Assembly: GCA_014804365.1 (NCBI GenBank)
Contig: JAAUZX010000065.1
Location: forward strand, 1 to 64,000
Length of the DNA stretch: 64,000 nucleotides
Direction of reading: 5' to 3'
Source of the DNA: Lachnospiraceae bacterium
GTDB taxonomy: Bacteria; Bacillota; Clostridia; Lachnospirales; Lachnospiraceae
Below are positions 41,313 through 50,016 of this stretch, piece after piece. The stretch's first letter is position 1; each line of letters opens with the position of its first letter. The notes under the pieces were generated by a model. The model was not told where the DNA came from. It did no database searches and saw only the letters and a list, made by a program, of their open reading frames with translations. The position numbers were made by a program, and so were the translations under genes.

Positions 41313-43809
41313 GCGTCTTCACCTCCCTGCTTCCCATCTCTTCCGACACTGCCTCTGTCAGATTCCTGTATTCTTCCTCCGTAAGCTCCGTCACATCTCC
41401 TGCCTCCACATAGGCGCTCACATTACCTCTGACAATCGCATTCATCGTACCGGTAACCGTACCCTCGATCCTGCCTCGTACCAGACCATCCACCTTCACA
41501 AGACCGGAAGCGTTCTTCGTACGAATCGGCATGTTCATGACAAACGCCGTCTTCTCTATAATCTTATCTCCCACCAGCAGGATCTGCGGGAGCACAAACA
41601 TCGTAATGAAAATGGAGATCAGTGTTCCCCGGCCCAGACATTTACCGATACCAAAGATCGCCACATCCGATGTCATCTTGCCGATCAGTATACCCGATAT
41701 CGCAAGCATTGTACCGGAAGTTACGATCGTCGGGAAGGACTGATTCATCGTGTCTATAATGGACTGCTTCCTGCCCATCTCCTTGCGCAGCTCCGTATAC
41801 CGGCTGGCAATGACAATGGCATAGTCGATATTAGCACCCATCTGTATGGAGCTGACGATCAGATAACCCATGAAAAACAGATTATCGTTCTGCAGCGCAG
41901 GCACCGAGAAATTGATCCAGATACTTCCTTGAATGACAGCGATTAAAAGCACCGGCATACCCGCCGACTTAAAGGTAAACAGCAATACCACCAAAACCAC
42001 CAGAATGGACACCACATTCACCACGATATTGTCCCGCGAGAAAGTTTTCTGTAAGTCATACTGACTCACCGACTCACCGCAGACAAGCACCTTGCCGCTG
42101 TAATATTTTCCGGCAATCTCATGCATCTCATCCAGAAAAGCGAAAGTCTCCTCGCTCTCCTCAGGCAGCGTGAGATATACAAGCATACGACTGTAATTCT
42201 CTCCCTGAAGCTGGTTCTTTGCGAAGTTCATCTGCCTGTAAGCATCATCCAACGTTTCCTGCAGATCATCCTCCAGCGTCACATAACCTTCTTCCACCTC
42301 ATCATAGACAAACATAAACATCTCGATCAGAGGCACCTGATAATCAGACAGCCCGTTGACTACCTTCGCATAGTCCTCGTCATTCACCGCATAAGCCGCA
42401 TAGATCAACTCAGCCACCTCATAATCCAGATCGATCAATTCCGAAAACTGACGCGGTGTCAGTTTATCCGTCAAATTGTAACCATCCATCGCCTCAATGT
42501 TTGCAAGCCCCATCGTGTAATCCACTTCCGGGCATGCATCCAGATCCCGCAGAAGCGCCTTTTCATCCTCATAACTTCCCGCAGGAACAAGAAGTGCAAC
42601 CATATTGGATTCGCCGAAATTCTCCCCCTGCATCTCTTCCGCCTTCTGCACACTGTTCTGCAGCGGCGGTGTCACCGTGCTGTATCCGAACACATAAGGG
42701 CAGCTGCCCGAAATCTTGTAAGCGATCGCGATCACTACGATAAAAAGCGGCGCCACAATATACCGCGACAAATATGCAAATTTTCCTACAATCGGAATCT
42801 CCGGAATGAAGTTCTTATGCTGCGTCTTTTCCATCAGGTTGGAAAACAGCATAATGACACCGGGCATCAATAAGAATACCGCACATAAACTTAAGAGAAT
42901 CGCCTTAATCAGTACGACACCCATATCCGGTCCCATCTTGTACTGCATGAAAGTCATGGCGATCAAACCACCGATCGTAGTCAAAGAACTTCCCGCGATC
43001 TCCGGAATCGCCTTGCTGAGCGCAATGATGATCGCTTCTCTGGCAGGAAGCGATGCGTGCTCTTCTTTATATCTGTTCAAAAGGATAACCGCATAGTCTA
43101 CCGACAACGCGAGCTGCAACACGATCGTTACGGAATCAGATACAAAGGAGATCGTACCCAACAGGAAATTAGTTCCCATATTGAGAATCGCCGCCGACAG
43201 AAATGTGATCAACAATACCGGAATCTCCGCATAAGCCTGCGTCGTCAGCAAAAGCACCGACACAACAATGATCGCGACCAGCACGGTAATCGTATTCATC
43301 TCCTGTCCGATCAGCTCCGACTGCGTATCTCCCAGACTTGTAGTCAGATAATAATCATAACCGTCCAGCTTCTCCTTCAACGCGTCTAAAGCCTCCAGAC
43401 AGGCATCGTCCTTCTCGTCATAATCGAACGTAACATTATAATAAGCGGAACCGTTCGTGTAATGTTCTTCCGTATCGTCGAAGTCCACGGAGAATACACC
43501 CGGCGACCGTTCCAGACGCTCGCATATACGCTCTGCCTGTTCATAGGATACATTCGCCATCATCACGTTACAGGTTCCGTATGTAATAAATTCTTCTTCC
43601 ATGAGATCCAGACCCTGCTTCGTCTCCGTCGTCCCCGGCAGATAATGTGCCATGGAATTCTCCACCTCGACCCAGTTTCTCGATATGGCGGAAAAAATAA
43701 TCAGGAGACCGAAGATTAGGAAAAAGAGATTTCTCTTATCCACAATAAAACCGCATATCTTCACCATCGCCTGATTACTGTTTTTTTTCGTATTTAATTC
43801 ATTCTCCAT
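41305..43809 (-). CDS. MMPL/RND family membrane transporter
   Basis: An 834-residue RND-superfamily permease with the two-fold MMPL layout: helix 1 (about 26-46), an extracytoplasmic loop (50-170), five helices to about residue 345, helix 7 (355-375), a second loop (about 385-590), and five more helices to about 765. The helix-4 ALSVDYAVILLNRY and helix-10 GANIDYAIVIASRY motifs hold the conserved Asp pair of MMPL proton-driven transporters. After the last helix a 60-residue tail has beta-like repeats (VKVDGLVRGRIEGTVTGTM), unusual for the family. MMPL proteins export lipids, glycolipids or peptides; the substrate here is unknown. Confidence 0.93.
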   Translation of the reverse strand: MENELNTKKNSNQAMVKICGFIVDKRNLFFLIFGLLIIFSAISRNWVEVENSMAHYLPGTTETKQGLDLMEEEFITYGTCNVMMANVSYEQAERICERLERSPGVFSVDFDDTEEHYTNGSAYYNVTFDYDEKDDACLEALDALKEKLDGYDYYLTTSLGDTQSELIGQEMNTITVLVAIIVVSVLLLTTQAYAEIPVLLITFLSAAILNMGTNFLLGTISFVSDSVTIVLQLALSVDYAVILLNRYKEEHASLPAREAIIIALSKAIPEIAGSSLTTIGGLIAMTFMQYKMGPDMGVVLIKAILLSLCAVFLLMPGVIMLFSNLMEKTQHKNFIPEIPIVGKFAYLSRYIVAPLFIVVIAIAYKISGSCPYVFGYSTVTPPLQNSVQKAEEMQGENFGESNMVALLVPAGSYEDEKALLRDLDACPEVDYTMGLANIEAMDGYNLTDKLTPRQFSELIDLDYEVAELIYAAYAVNDEDYAKVVNGLSDYQVPLIEMFMFVYDEVEEGYVTLEDDLQETLDDAYRQMNFAKNQLQGENYSRMLVYLTLPEESEETFAFLDEMHEIAGKYYSGKVLVCGESVSQYDLQKTFSRDNIVVNVVSILVVLVVLLFTFKSAGMPVLLIAVIQGSIWINFSVPALQNDNLFFMGYLIVSSIQMGANIDYAIVIASRYTELRKEMGRKQSIIDTMNQSFPTIVTSGTMLAISGILIGKMTSDVAIFGIGKCLGRGTLISIFITMFVLPQILLVGDKIIEKTAFVMNMPIRTKNASGLVKVDGLVRGRIEGTVTGTMNAIVRGNVSAYVEAGDVTELTEEEYRNLTEAVSEEMGSREVKTHA

Positions 43810-43842
43810 CGTACAAGCGCCTCCCTACACCAGTTGATGGAA

Positions 43843-43871
43843 ATTATAGCATTTTGTCTTATTGTTGACAA
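43843..43871 (-). promoter_or_regulatory. promoter of the MMPL/GLUG operon
   Basis: On the minus strand TTGTCA (43871-43866) and a perfect TATAAT (43848-43843) with a 17-base spacer lie about 35 bases before the permease start, so this pair is transcribed separately from the polysaccharide locus upstream. Confidence 0.75.
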
Positions 43872-43917
43872 CGATTTGGAGGCACGTGAGGGAATACAAT
43901 TTGGGGGATTTGTATAT

Positions 43918-44973
43918 TTATGGAAGTGGATTTAAGTTCTCCATCATCACCTTATTCGTAAAGACACCCCTATCCCGCATAACCGAAAGACCGTCCGGCA
44001 ATGCAGCAAAGGAAAACCTGTGCGTAATCTGCCTGGATGGTCGTATTTTCCCTGCCTGTATCGCCTTGACCGCCATGTGCCAATCATCATCATCCTCTTT
44101 CGTGAACGAAGAATTCCATGTGCCATATATGGTAAGCTGCCGTCGTAAAATCTTCCAATAAATCTGCTTATCTAACTCTATATCGCCCGCCGGATTGCCC
44201 ACAAAAGCGATCTGCCCGCCTGCCCGTGCAGAAGCCACCGAATTGTTTACACTATCCTTTACACCCACACATTCAAAAATAATATCCGCACCCGCTCCGT
44301 CCGTCTGCTGCCCGACAAAGTCAACCGGATCCTGCTCACGGCAATTGCAGAAAATACAATTTGCAATGTCGGATAACAACTCCTGCTGCTCTTTCCTCGT
44401 TCCGACCGCATACAGATTCCTGACTCCCATAGAGGCAAGCCATTGAATCACCAACATACCTATCGTTCCGCACCCGTATACTGCCGCAGAAGTAACATTC
44501 GTCATATCAGCCTGCCTAATAGCATGCAATGCCACACATGCCGGTTCCAGCATTGCAGCATCCTCAAAGCTTACATCATCCGGAAGTTCGATCAGATTCC
44601 ATACCGGTACTGCCACATACTCAGCAAATCCGCCGTCTGTTCTGGAACCCAGATAATTATATGCCCGACATATTTCATAAGCTTTCTTCTGGCACTGCTC
44701 ACACTGCATGCAGGGAATTAGCGGAAACACGCCCACATGCCTGCCCACCAAATGGTTATTCGCCTCTGCGCCTGTCTGACGAACAATCCCCGCAAACTCA
44801 TGTCCGGGAATCGTCGGAAAATGATAGGTGCCCGTATGAAAAATACGCGGGATATCTGAGCCACAGATTCCCGCATTCATTACTTCAACCAGTACTTCAT
44901 CCTCGCGAAGCTGTGGTGTTGGAACATCCTTATATGTTAAATGATTTATACCTTCTAATACATATGCTTTCAT
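43918..44973 (-). CDS. zinc-dependent alcohol dehydrogenase, probably polyol-phosphate dehydrogenase
   Basis: A 351-residue medium-chain dehydrogenase. Catalytic zinc ligands are Cys37 (GICGSD) and His58/Glu59 (GHEF); the structural zinc is held by Cys88, 91, 94 and 102; the NAD(P) site is GCGTIG near residue 180. The nearest families are galactitol-1-phosphate and sorbitol dehydrogenases and the TarJ group, which reduces ribulose-5-phosphate to ribitol-5-phosphate. The preceding genes encode an IspD/TarI-like cytidylyltransferase and ribulose-phosphate epimerase, so formation of a polyol phosphate for CDP activation is the likely role. It ends the polysaccharide transcript. Confidence 0.82.
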   Translation of the reverse strand: MKAYVLEGINHLTYKDVPTPQLREDEVLVEVMNAGICGSDIPRIFHTGTYHFPTIPGHEFAGIVRQTGAEANNHLVGRHVGVFPLIPCMQCEQCQKKAYEICRAYNYLGSRTDGGFAEYVAVPVWNLIELPDDVSFEDAAMLEPACVALHAIRQADMTNVTSAAVYGCGTIGMLVIQWLASMGVRNLYAVGTRKEQQELLSDIANCIFCNCREQDPVDFVGQQTDGAGADIIFECVGVKDSVNNSVASARAGGQIAFVGNPAGDIELDKQIYWKILRRQLTIYGTWNSSFTKEDDDDWHMAVKAIQAGKIRPSRQITHRFSFAALPDGLSVMRDRGVFTNKVMMENLNPLP

Positions 44974-44988
44974 TCTAATCCCCCGAAT

Positions 44989-45693
44989 TTACTCAATCTG
45001 CAATTTAGGTGTTTCCAGCAACTGCTTGTATCTCTCTAAATCTGCCTGCGTCGTAATTTTAAAATTACCCTCATCCCCCGGAATCATTGCAATATCCAAG
45101 CCTGCCATGACTGCTGGTTCCGTGGAACCGTTAATCCGGTCTAGCTGATCCGGCATAAGACACCGATTAGCTTCAAAATATTTTCCCAACAAAAACGCTT
45201 CCGGCGCCTGTCCCGCATAAACCCTTTCACGCTCCAGAAGCGAAGTAATCATCCTGCCATCACCCAAATATACAGTATCCTTCATAGGTAATACCGGTAC
45301 AACACCGTCATGTTCTTTGCACGCTTCCACACAGGCTGAAAGCATATCCGCAGAAACTAACGGCCTCGCTGCGTCATGCACGATGACCACATCCGACTCT
45401 TCGGCATATCTCATAATATCCTGCAGCCCATGATAAAGCGAACGCTGCCTGTTCGTTCCCGGTTCGGAGAATCCCCTGAACTTATTCGTGACATCGCCCG
45501 GCATCTGCTCACATATCTCTTCATGCCACTGCTCATGTGCAACAATCTGTACTGCATCAATCTGCGGATGAATGCCAAACACATGAAGGCAATGGGTAAT
45601 AATCATTTTTCCTTTTACGGACATATACTGCTTCGGGATATCGGAGCCAAGTCTCGTTCCGGTTCCGCCCGCAAGTATTAGTGCTATGTTCAT
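44989..45693 (-). CDS. IspD/TarI-like cytidylyltransferase
   Basis: A 234-residue nucleotidyltransferase with the CTP-binding N-terminus ILAGGTGTRLGSDIPKQY (6-23), the HDAARPLVS motif (about 104-112) and the C-terminal FKITTQADLERY. These are shared by IspD (methylerythritol phosphate) and TarI/Bcs1 (ribitol-5-phosphate). Its placement between rpe and a polyol-type dehydrogenase in a surface-polysaccharide locus favours CDP-ribitol synthesis (TarI-like) over isoprenoid synthesis; the sequence alone does not settle it. It follows rpe by about 30 bases. Confidence 0.85.
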   Translation of the reverse strand: MNIALILAGGTGTRLGSDIPKQYMSVKGKMIITHCLHVFGIHPQIDAVQIVAHEQWHEEICEQMPGDVTNKFRGFSEPGTNRQRSLYHGLQDIMRYAEESDVVIVHDAARPLVSADMLSACVEACKEHDGVVPVLPMKDTVYLGDGRMITSLLERERVYAGQAPEAFLLGKYFEANRCLMPDQLDRINGSTEPAVMAGLDIAMIPGDEGNFKITTQADLERYKQLLETPKLQIE

Positions 45694-45724
45694 GTCATCA
45701 TCCTTTACCTTTCACGCACTCTGC

Positions 45725-46387
45725 CTAAAACTGCATTCTCCTAATATCCGCTAACGTCTCCCCATACGGCTTCTCTTTACCAAACAGAAGCGTCGTCCCC
45801 AACACAAATCCGTCGATCCCTTTCGGCGCATATGTTTTAATCTTGTCCGCTCCGCAAGCACCGTCCCAGTAAATCTTAAAATCCATCCGCTCCTTCAATG
45901 TCAGCAGCTTATTGATTTTCTCCCCTACATAGGGCATAAACATCTGCCCCGCATTGCCCGGATTAACCGTCATTACCAATACTTTCTTTACGATCCGCAG
46001 CATTTCCATGACCGTCTCCACGCTAGTGCCCGGATTGATCGCAATCCCCGGGACCATCCCGGCATTGATAATCTTCTGCAGTGTAGTGGATGGATGATAT
46101 TCCGCCTCTGGATGAATATAGATTGTATCTCCTTTACGCAGGCGGTCTGTAAATAATTCTACCGTGTGGTTGGGATGTTCCACCATTAAATGTACATCCA
46201 GCGGCTTCTTCGTTGCCGATGCAATATATGCCATATCATTCAATGACATGGCAAAGTTTGGCACATATCGTCCGTCCATAATATCAATGTGGAAGGAATC
46301 GATACCACCTTTCTCTAAGTCTCGTACTTCTTTTTTCAGATTGCCGTAATCGGCACACATCATGGAAGCCATTAATTCAAAGTTCAT
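45725..46387 (-). CDS. rpe: ribulose-phosphate 3-epimerase family protein
   Basis: About 220 residues of the Rpe TIM barrel: MASMMCADYGNL at the start, HIDIMDGRYVPNF (metal-binding His and catalytic Asp), DVHLMVEHP and VMTVNPGNAGQMF, with a C-terminal WDGACG replacing the usual D-GGI segment. The ATG at 46387 is preferred over a GTG five codons upstream for its AAGGTG ribosome site. The enzyme interconverts ribulose-5-phosphate and xylulose-5-phosphate, or allulose-6-phosphate in relatives. It is probably a pathway-dedicated copy that supplies the pentulose for the following two enzymes. Confidence 0.88.
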   Translation of the reverse strand: MNFELMASMMCADYGNLKKEVRDLEKGGIDSFHIDIMDGRYVPNFAMSLNDMAYIASATKKPLDVHLMVEHPNHTVELFTDRLRKGDTIYIHPEAEYHPSTTLQKIINAGMVPGIAINPGTSVETVMEMLRIVKKVLVMTVNPGNAGQMFMPYVGEKINKLLTLKERMDFKIYWDGACGADKIKTYAPKGIDGFVLGTTLLFGKEKPYGETLADIRRMQF

Positions 46388-46420
46388 TAGTTGCACCTTC
46401 ACCTTTGTACAAAAAGTCCA

Positions 46421-46429
46421 TTATACCAA
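46421..46429 (-). promoter_or_regulatory. extended -10 promoter before rpe
   Basis: On the minus strand TGGTATAAT (TGn-TATAAT) lies about 35 bases before the rpe start. No good -35 box is present. An ATACTA/TAGTAT inverted repeat sits just upstream and may be a binding site. Confidence 0.5.
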
Positions 46430-46484
46430 TTGATACTATCAGTAGTATATTGGATTTTTGGAGTTTAGACAATGCCTGATAAAT

Positions 46485-47537
46485 TCATTCCAAAAAATTC
46501 TTATCAGCATACACAATTTTATATTGCTCCCTTTTCTCTTCAAAAAAAAATGTCATAAGTCTTTCTGCCAGAAACCCTGGATATCGATTTTGGTATGCAT
46601 CCTCCCGTTCACCACCATGCTCCGCACAGACGAAGAGAATGGGGAACAGCCATGCACACAGTTCATTTAAAATTTCTTTCTTCATAATAAACATATTACA
46701 GGGAGAATAAAGATTTGTATCAAAGAAGTAAACCGCCTCTTTATAGTACTCCGGATATATTTTTTTCAGGTAATCCATCATAAAGTCCCAGTCCGATGCC
46801 ATATGTCTTTCTTTATAGTTTCCTGTAAGGCTTGGCGCTACATAAAGGGGCGTGGCCAGTATCACGTCAATGTCCATCTCTCGCATCTTCCGAATCCAAT
46901 CCTCCGGTAATAAAAAATGCCGCCGGTAATGCTCAAGACCTACTATATCCTGTCTTGCATTTTTCCAAATCCAATAGAGGACGGTTAATTCGCAGAATTG
47001 TCGGTTTTTTTCCGAAATATTTTCACCTATATTATCTGTCAATTCACATACTCTTTCTGCTGTCAATGCTGCTCCTGCCTGAATTTCTTTCCGAAATACA
47101 GATAACGTAGATGCCTGATTCAACGGTTTGTCAAAGACAGACCTTGCCACATAAATGCAAGCTGACTCTATAACGCTGTCAAATTTGTCAAAGCTCCTGC
47201 CCATTTCAGCATAATAAAGCGCCAGAAAGTGATTTCGCAGCTCGAGGTCTAATTCGGGTGTAACCGGGATAATCTCCTTCATTCCCGCACGCTGTAGCTT
47301 TTCTGTTAGAGCAGCGTGGTATATGCCCCTTGTCCCAAGATATACCGGATATTCTGTCTGAATACTGGTATCCTGATTAAAACGGACTACCGGAATCCCA
47401 TCAATGTACGCAGCATTAAGTTCGTCATTGTCATATAAATATGCCTCAATTTTCATATCAGGATATATCTTTGTCAGGTATGTCCCAAGTGTCCGCGCCC
47501 TCGAGTGGGCACCGACTATATATATTTTTCGTTCCAT
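46485..47537 (-). CDS. DUF4422 glycosyltransferase-like protein with N-terminal Rossmann-like module
   Basis: About 350 residues from the ATG at 47537, chosen for its GGAGG six bases upstream; a longer frame overlaps the previous gene. Residues 1-100 are a small Rossmann-like module (RKIYIVGAHSRARTLGTYL, then EAYLYDND). The rest is DUF4422, a capsule-locus family with GLEHYRRHFLL and a Cys-Asn-Met FIMKKEIL segment, proposed to act as a glycosyltransferase of the GT-A type on nucleotide sugars. It is the promoter-distal member of the run of module-bearing proteins in this locus. Confidence 0.8.
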   Translation of the reverse strand: MERKIYIVGAHSRARTLGTYLTKIYPDMKIEAYLYDNDELNAAYIDGIPVVRFNQDTSIQTEYPVYLGTRGIYHAALTEKLQRAGMKEIIPVTPELDLELRNHFLALYYAEMGRSFDKFDSVIESACIYVARSVFDKPLNQASTLSVFRKEIQAGAALTAERVCELTDNIGENISEKNRQFCELTVLYWIWKNARQDIVGLEHYRRHFLLPEDWIRKMREMDIDVILATPLYVAPSLTGNYKERHMASDWDFMMDYLKKIYPEYYKEAVYFFDTNLYSPCNMFIMKKEILNELCAWLFPILFVCAEHGGEREDAYQNRYPGFLAERLMTFFFEEKREQYKIVYADKNFLE

Positions 47538-47574
47538 TTGTCCCTCCGCTATTCCAAGCCATTTCGCAGCGACA

Positions 47575-48771
47575 CTAAAATACATTGTCAAGCATTTCCC
47601 TAACGTCATCTTCTGTTATATTGATACTATATATCTGTTCATAACATACGCCATTTTGTAACAGATTTTCCCGTATTGCCCATGATATCTGTATGTCCAG
47701 CACCGCAATTAAAATATCTGCGTTCTTTTCTTTAATTATATCTGCCACACCCTGTACAGGCAGTCCCATGGACTGATATTTCCGATATTCTCTGTCAACC
47801 CAGAGTACGACACACCCCGGGTGATATTTTTGCAGGTAAGCATACACCTGCCGTCCGAAATTCCCTGCACTGTATACAATGCACTTCCGATTTTCGCCCA
47901 GTCTATAACCAAAAGGCCACAAAGTTCCATCACCATCTTTTTCTGCAATCCTGTCATACGTCCGTGTCAGCATATTTCCGACTGTATAATGACTTAACTG
48001 ATATTCCAGCCTATACTGTTTTGCATGCTGTTGTAATGCTTTCTGGAGGAATTTGTGCAGAATGCATAATCCCTCCCATTCTTTTTCCTCACTGCCGTGT
48101 TTCTGCATCATGGATGATTCACGCATACAGTAATGATAATCGCAGTAATCTGTTATGACAACTCTGTTCGCAGCCAGAAGCATGGGGGCTGCCGCAGCCA
48201 CATCCTCTCCCACCCGTATCCTGTCATCAACCGCAGTAATATGTTCATATGCCAATCCGCGCCGCATCAGTTTGTTCCAGATATAGGGCTGCACACCCAT
48301 ACTAAAAAAATCTTCCATACAGAGCATATACGGATATATCTTTTCACAGAGTTCTTCCCTGTCATATACCCCCTGCTCTAACTGGTTTGTTTTATAAACA
48401 ATCCGTCCACCCACATCTTCTACAAAGCCGCCAAGCACCATATCTGCCTGATACTTTAATGCCGCCTCCACCAACTTCCCATACATTTGTGGCTCTATCC
48501 AATCATCCCCGTCCACAAAACCAATATACTCTCCTCGTGAAACAGCAAGTCCGGCTCTCCTTGCACTAACGAGTCCGCCATTTCCCTTATGTATAACCTT
48601 AACCCTCTTGTCCTGCTTTTCATAAAAGTCACATATTATGGATGAACCATCTGTTGAACCATCATCAACCAGAATCAGTTCAAATTCCCTGTATGTCTGT
48701 GCAAAAATGCTTACAATACACCGTTTTAGATATGGTTCGACATTATAAACTGGCACAATCAAGCTTATCAT
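47575..48771 (-). CDS. GT2 glycosyltransferase with C-terminal Rossmann-like module
   Basis: A 398-residue protein. The N-terminal GT-A domain (1-240) has VSLIVPVYN-type strand 1, VDDGSTDGS, and FVDGDDW, the DXD metal site of family 2. From about residue 285 comes a Rossmann-like module starting KCIVYSAGNFGRQVYAYL, followed by VVLWVDRE and a strand with ILIAVLD. The glycosyltransferase should transfer a sugar from a nucleotide donor at the membrane; donor and acceptor are unknown. The module is one of ten in the locus. A 32-base gap separates it from the radical-SAM gene upstream. Confidence 0.9.
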   Translation of the reverse strand: MISLIVPVYNVEPYLKRCIVSIFAQTYREFELILVDDGSTDGSSIICDFYEKQDKRVKVIHKGNGGLVSARRAGLAVSRGEYIGFVDGDDWIEPQMYGKLVEAALKYQADMVLGGFVEDVGGRIVYKTNQLEQGVYDREELCEKIYPYMLCMEDFFSMGVQPYIWNKLMRRGLAYEHITAVDDRIRVGEDVAAAAPMLLAANRVVITDYCDYHYCMRESSMMQKHGSEEKEWEGLCILHKFLQKALQQHAKQYRLEYQLSHYTVGNMLTRTYDRIAEKDGDGTLWPFGYRLGENRKCIVYSAGNFGRQVYAYLQKYHPGCVVLWVDREYRKYQSMGLPVQGVADIIKEKNADILIAVLDIQISWAIRENLLQNGVCYEQIYSINITEDDVREMLDNVF

Positions 48772-48803
48772 TCTCGACCCCCGCTTTCCACTCTGTACGA
48801 TAT

Positions 48804-49958
48804 CTACCCCATCAGGAAAGTATCACAAAACTTACAGTTACCCCAGTTCTCCCGTCCATCATACAGACATTTGCGCACCATCCGGAATTTTCCCCCATAC
48901 CATATATCTAACAGGGATTCCTTATTTACATCCCCAAGTGTATACTTGCCAACGGCATCATTACAACACAGGGAAACCTTTCCGTCAGGGCGCACCACCA
49001 TCTGTTTATATGGCAGTATGCACCTGTCTTTCCCGTATTGGACGAGTTCTTTTCTGTTGGGTGCCGTTCCTCCCCTTGATGTCAGTATTTCATCCGGTTT
49101 CCTAAGAACAATTGTAACTTTTTTACCAAGCTTCGGATGTTCTTTACAGTATGCTTCTATTTCACGACAAGGTTTTATAAGCTCCAGATTCTGCTGGTAA
49201 TTGTCAATTATCAGCTCATCCAATATGTCCGTCAGGGCAATAAATTTATCAAGCGTAAACAATGTTCCATTTGTAAACAGATGCATCCTCGCGTGTGGCA
49301 GATGTTCGCGAGCATACCGGTTCAATGCCACAATCCTTTCATCCAACAACGGTTCATTGTTTGAAAAGGTTGTAAACCGTCCATCATAATCAATTTCTGC
49401 AAGCTGGTCTACGATTTTTTTAAACAATTCTTCCGTCATAATGGCTTTTTCTCTTGGATCAATACTCCTGTTTACTGGGCAGAAGGAACAATTCCCATTG
49501 CACCTGTTAATTGTTTCCACCTCAATATGGTTGAAAAGCGGCTGGTTTTCCCTAAAGGTTTCCACAGCATCATATACGGCCTTCCTTGTATACTGCATCC
49601 GCTCACTACCTGACCACTCCTGTTCGGACTGTGCTTCTTTTAGGGTCTCATATGGATTCACAATCAGATCTTCCGTTTCAAAATATCCATGCAGGCGATC
49701 TTCAAAAATTGTATACTCTGTTATTCCATGCTCCTTCAACTGATTTTCAATACTCTGTGAATATGTACTTGCTATCAGTATTTCAAACTCCTTCTTCTCA
49801 CAGAGTACTTCATCCAAACTTTTGACTGCCTTTCCATAATATTCCGTCCCCTGCTTAGAAGAGCTGTTGTCAATAAAACATTCCACTCTGTCACTGCCAA
49901 GCTCCTGCAAGGCTTTTTTTCCATACAGACCTGCCCCAAAGATTGCTATTTTTTTCAT
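48804..49958 (-). CDS. radical SAM/SPASM protein with N-terminal Rossmann-like module
   Basis: A 384-residue protein: residues 1-100 form the Rossmann-like module (KKIAIFGAGLYGKKAL, VECFIDNSS), followed at about 145 by a radical-SAM domain with the cluster motif CNGNCSFC and a FSNNEPLLD segment. A C-terminal SPASM-type Cys set follows (DRCILPYKQ, SLCCND, GNCKFC). Radical SAM enzymes of this kind modify peptides or sugars; in polysaccharide loci their substrates are mostly unknown. Fusion to the locus-wide module ties it to the sugar pathway rather than to peptide maturation, but this is inference. Confidence 0.88.
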   Translation of the reverse strand: MKKIAIFGAGLYGKKALQELGSDRVECFIDNSSSKQGTEYYGKAVKSLDEVLCEKKEFEILIASTYSQSIENQLKEHGITEYTIFEDRLHGYFETEDLIVNPYETLKEAQSEQEWSGSERMQYTRKAVYDAVETFRENQPLFNHIEVETINRCNGNCSFCPVNRSIDPREKAIMTEELFKKIVDQLAEIDYDGRFTTFSNNEPLLDERIVALNRYAREHLPHARMHLFTNGTLFTLDKFIALTDILDELIIDNYQQNLELIKPCREIEAYCKEHPKLGKKVTIVLRKPDEILTSRGGTAPNRKELVQYGKDRCILPYKQMVVRPDGKVSLCCNDAVGKYTLGDVNKESLLDIWYGGKFRMVRKCLYDGRENWGNCKFCDTFLMG

Positions 49959-50016
49959 TATTTACCCTACCTACTTACTTAGAAACTGTATTTTAACAGT
50001 TCCTTATATTACATTC

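Noticed and set aside
46164-46349. Plus-strand small frame opposite rpe
   Set aside because: Shadow of a clear minus-strand enzyme gene without ribosome site.
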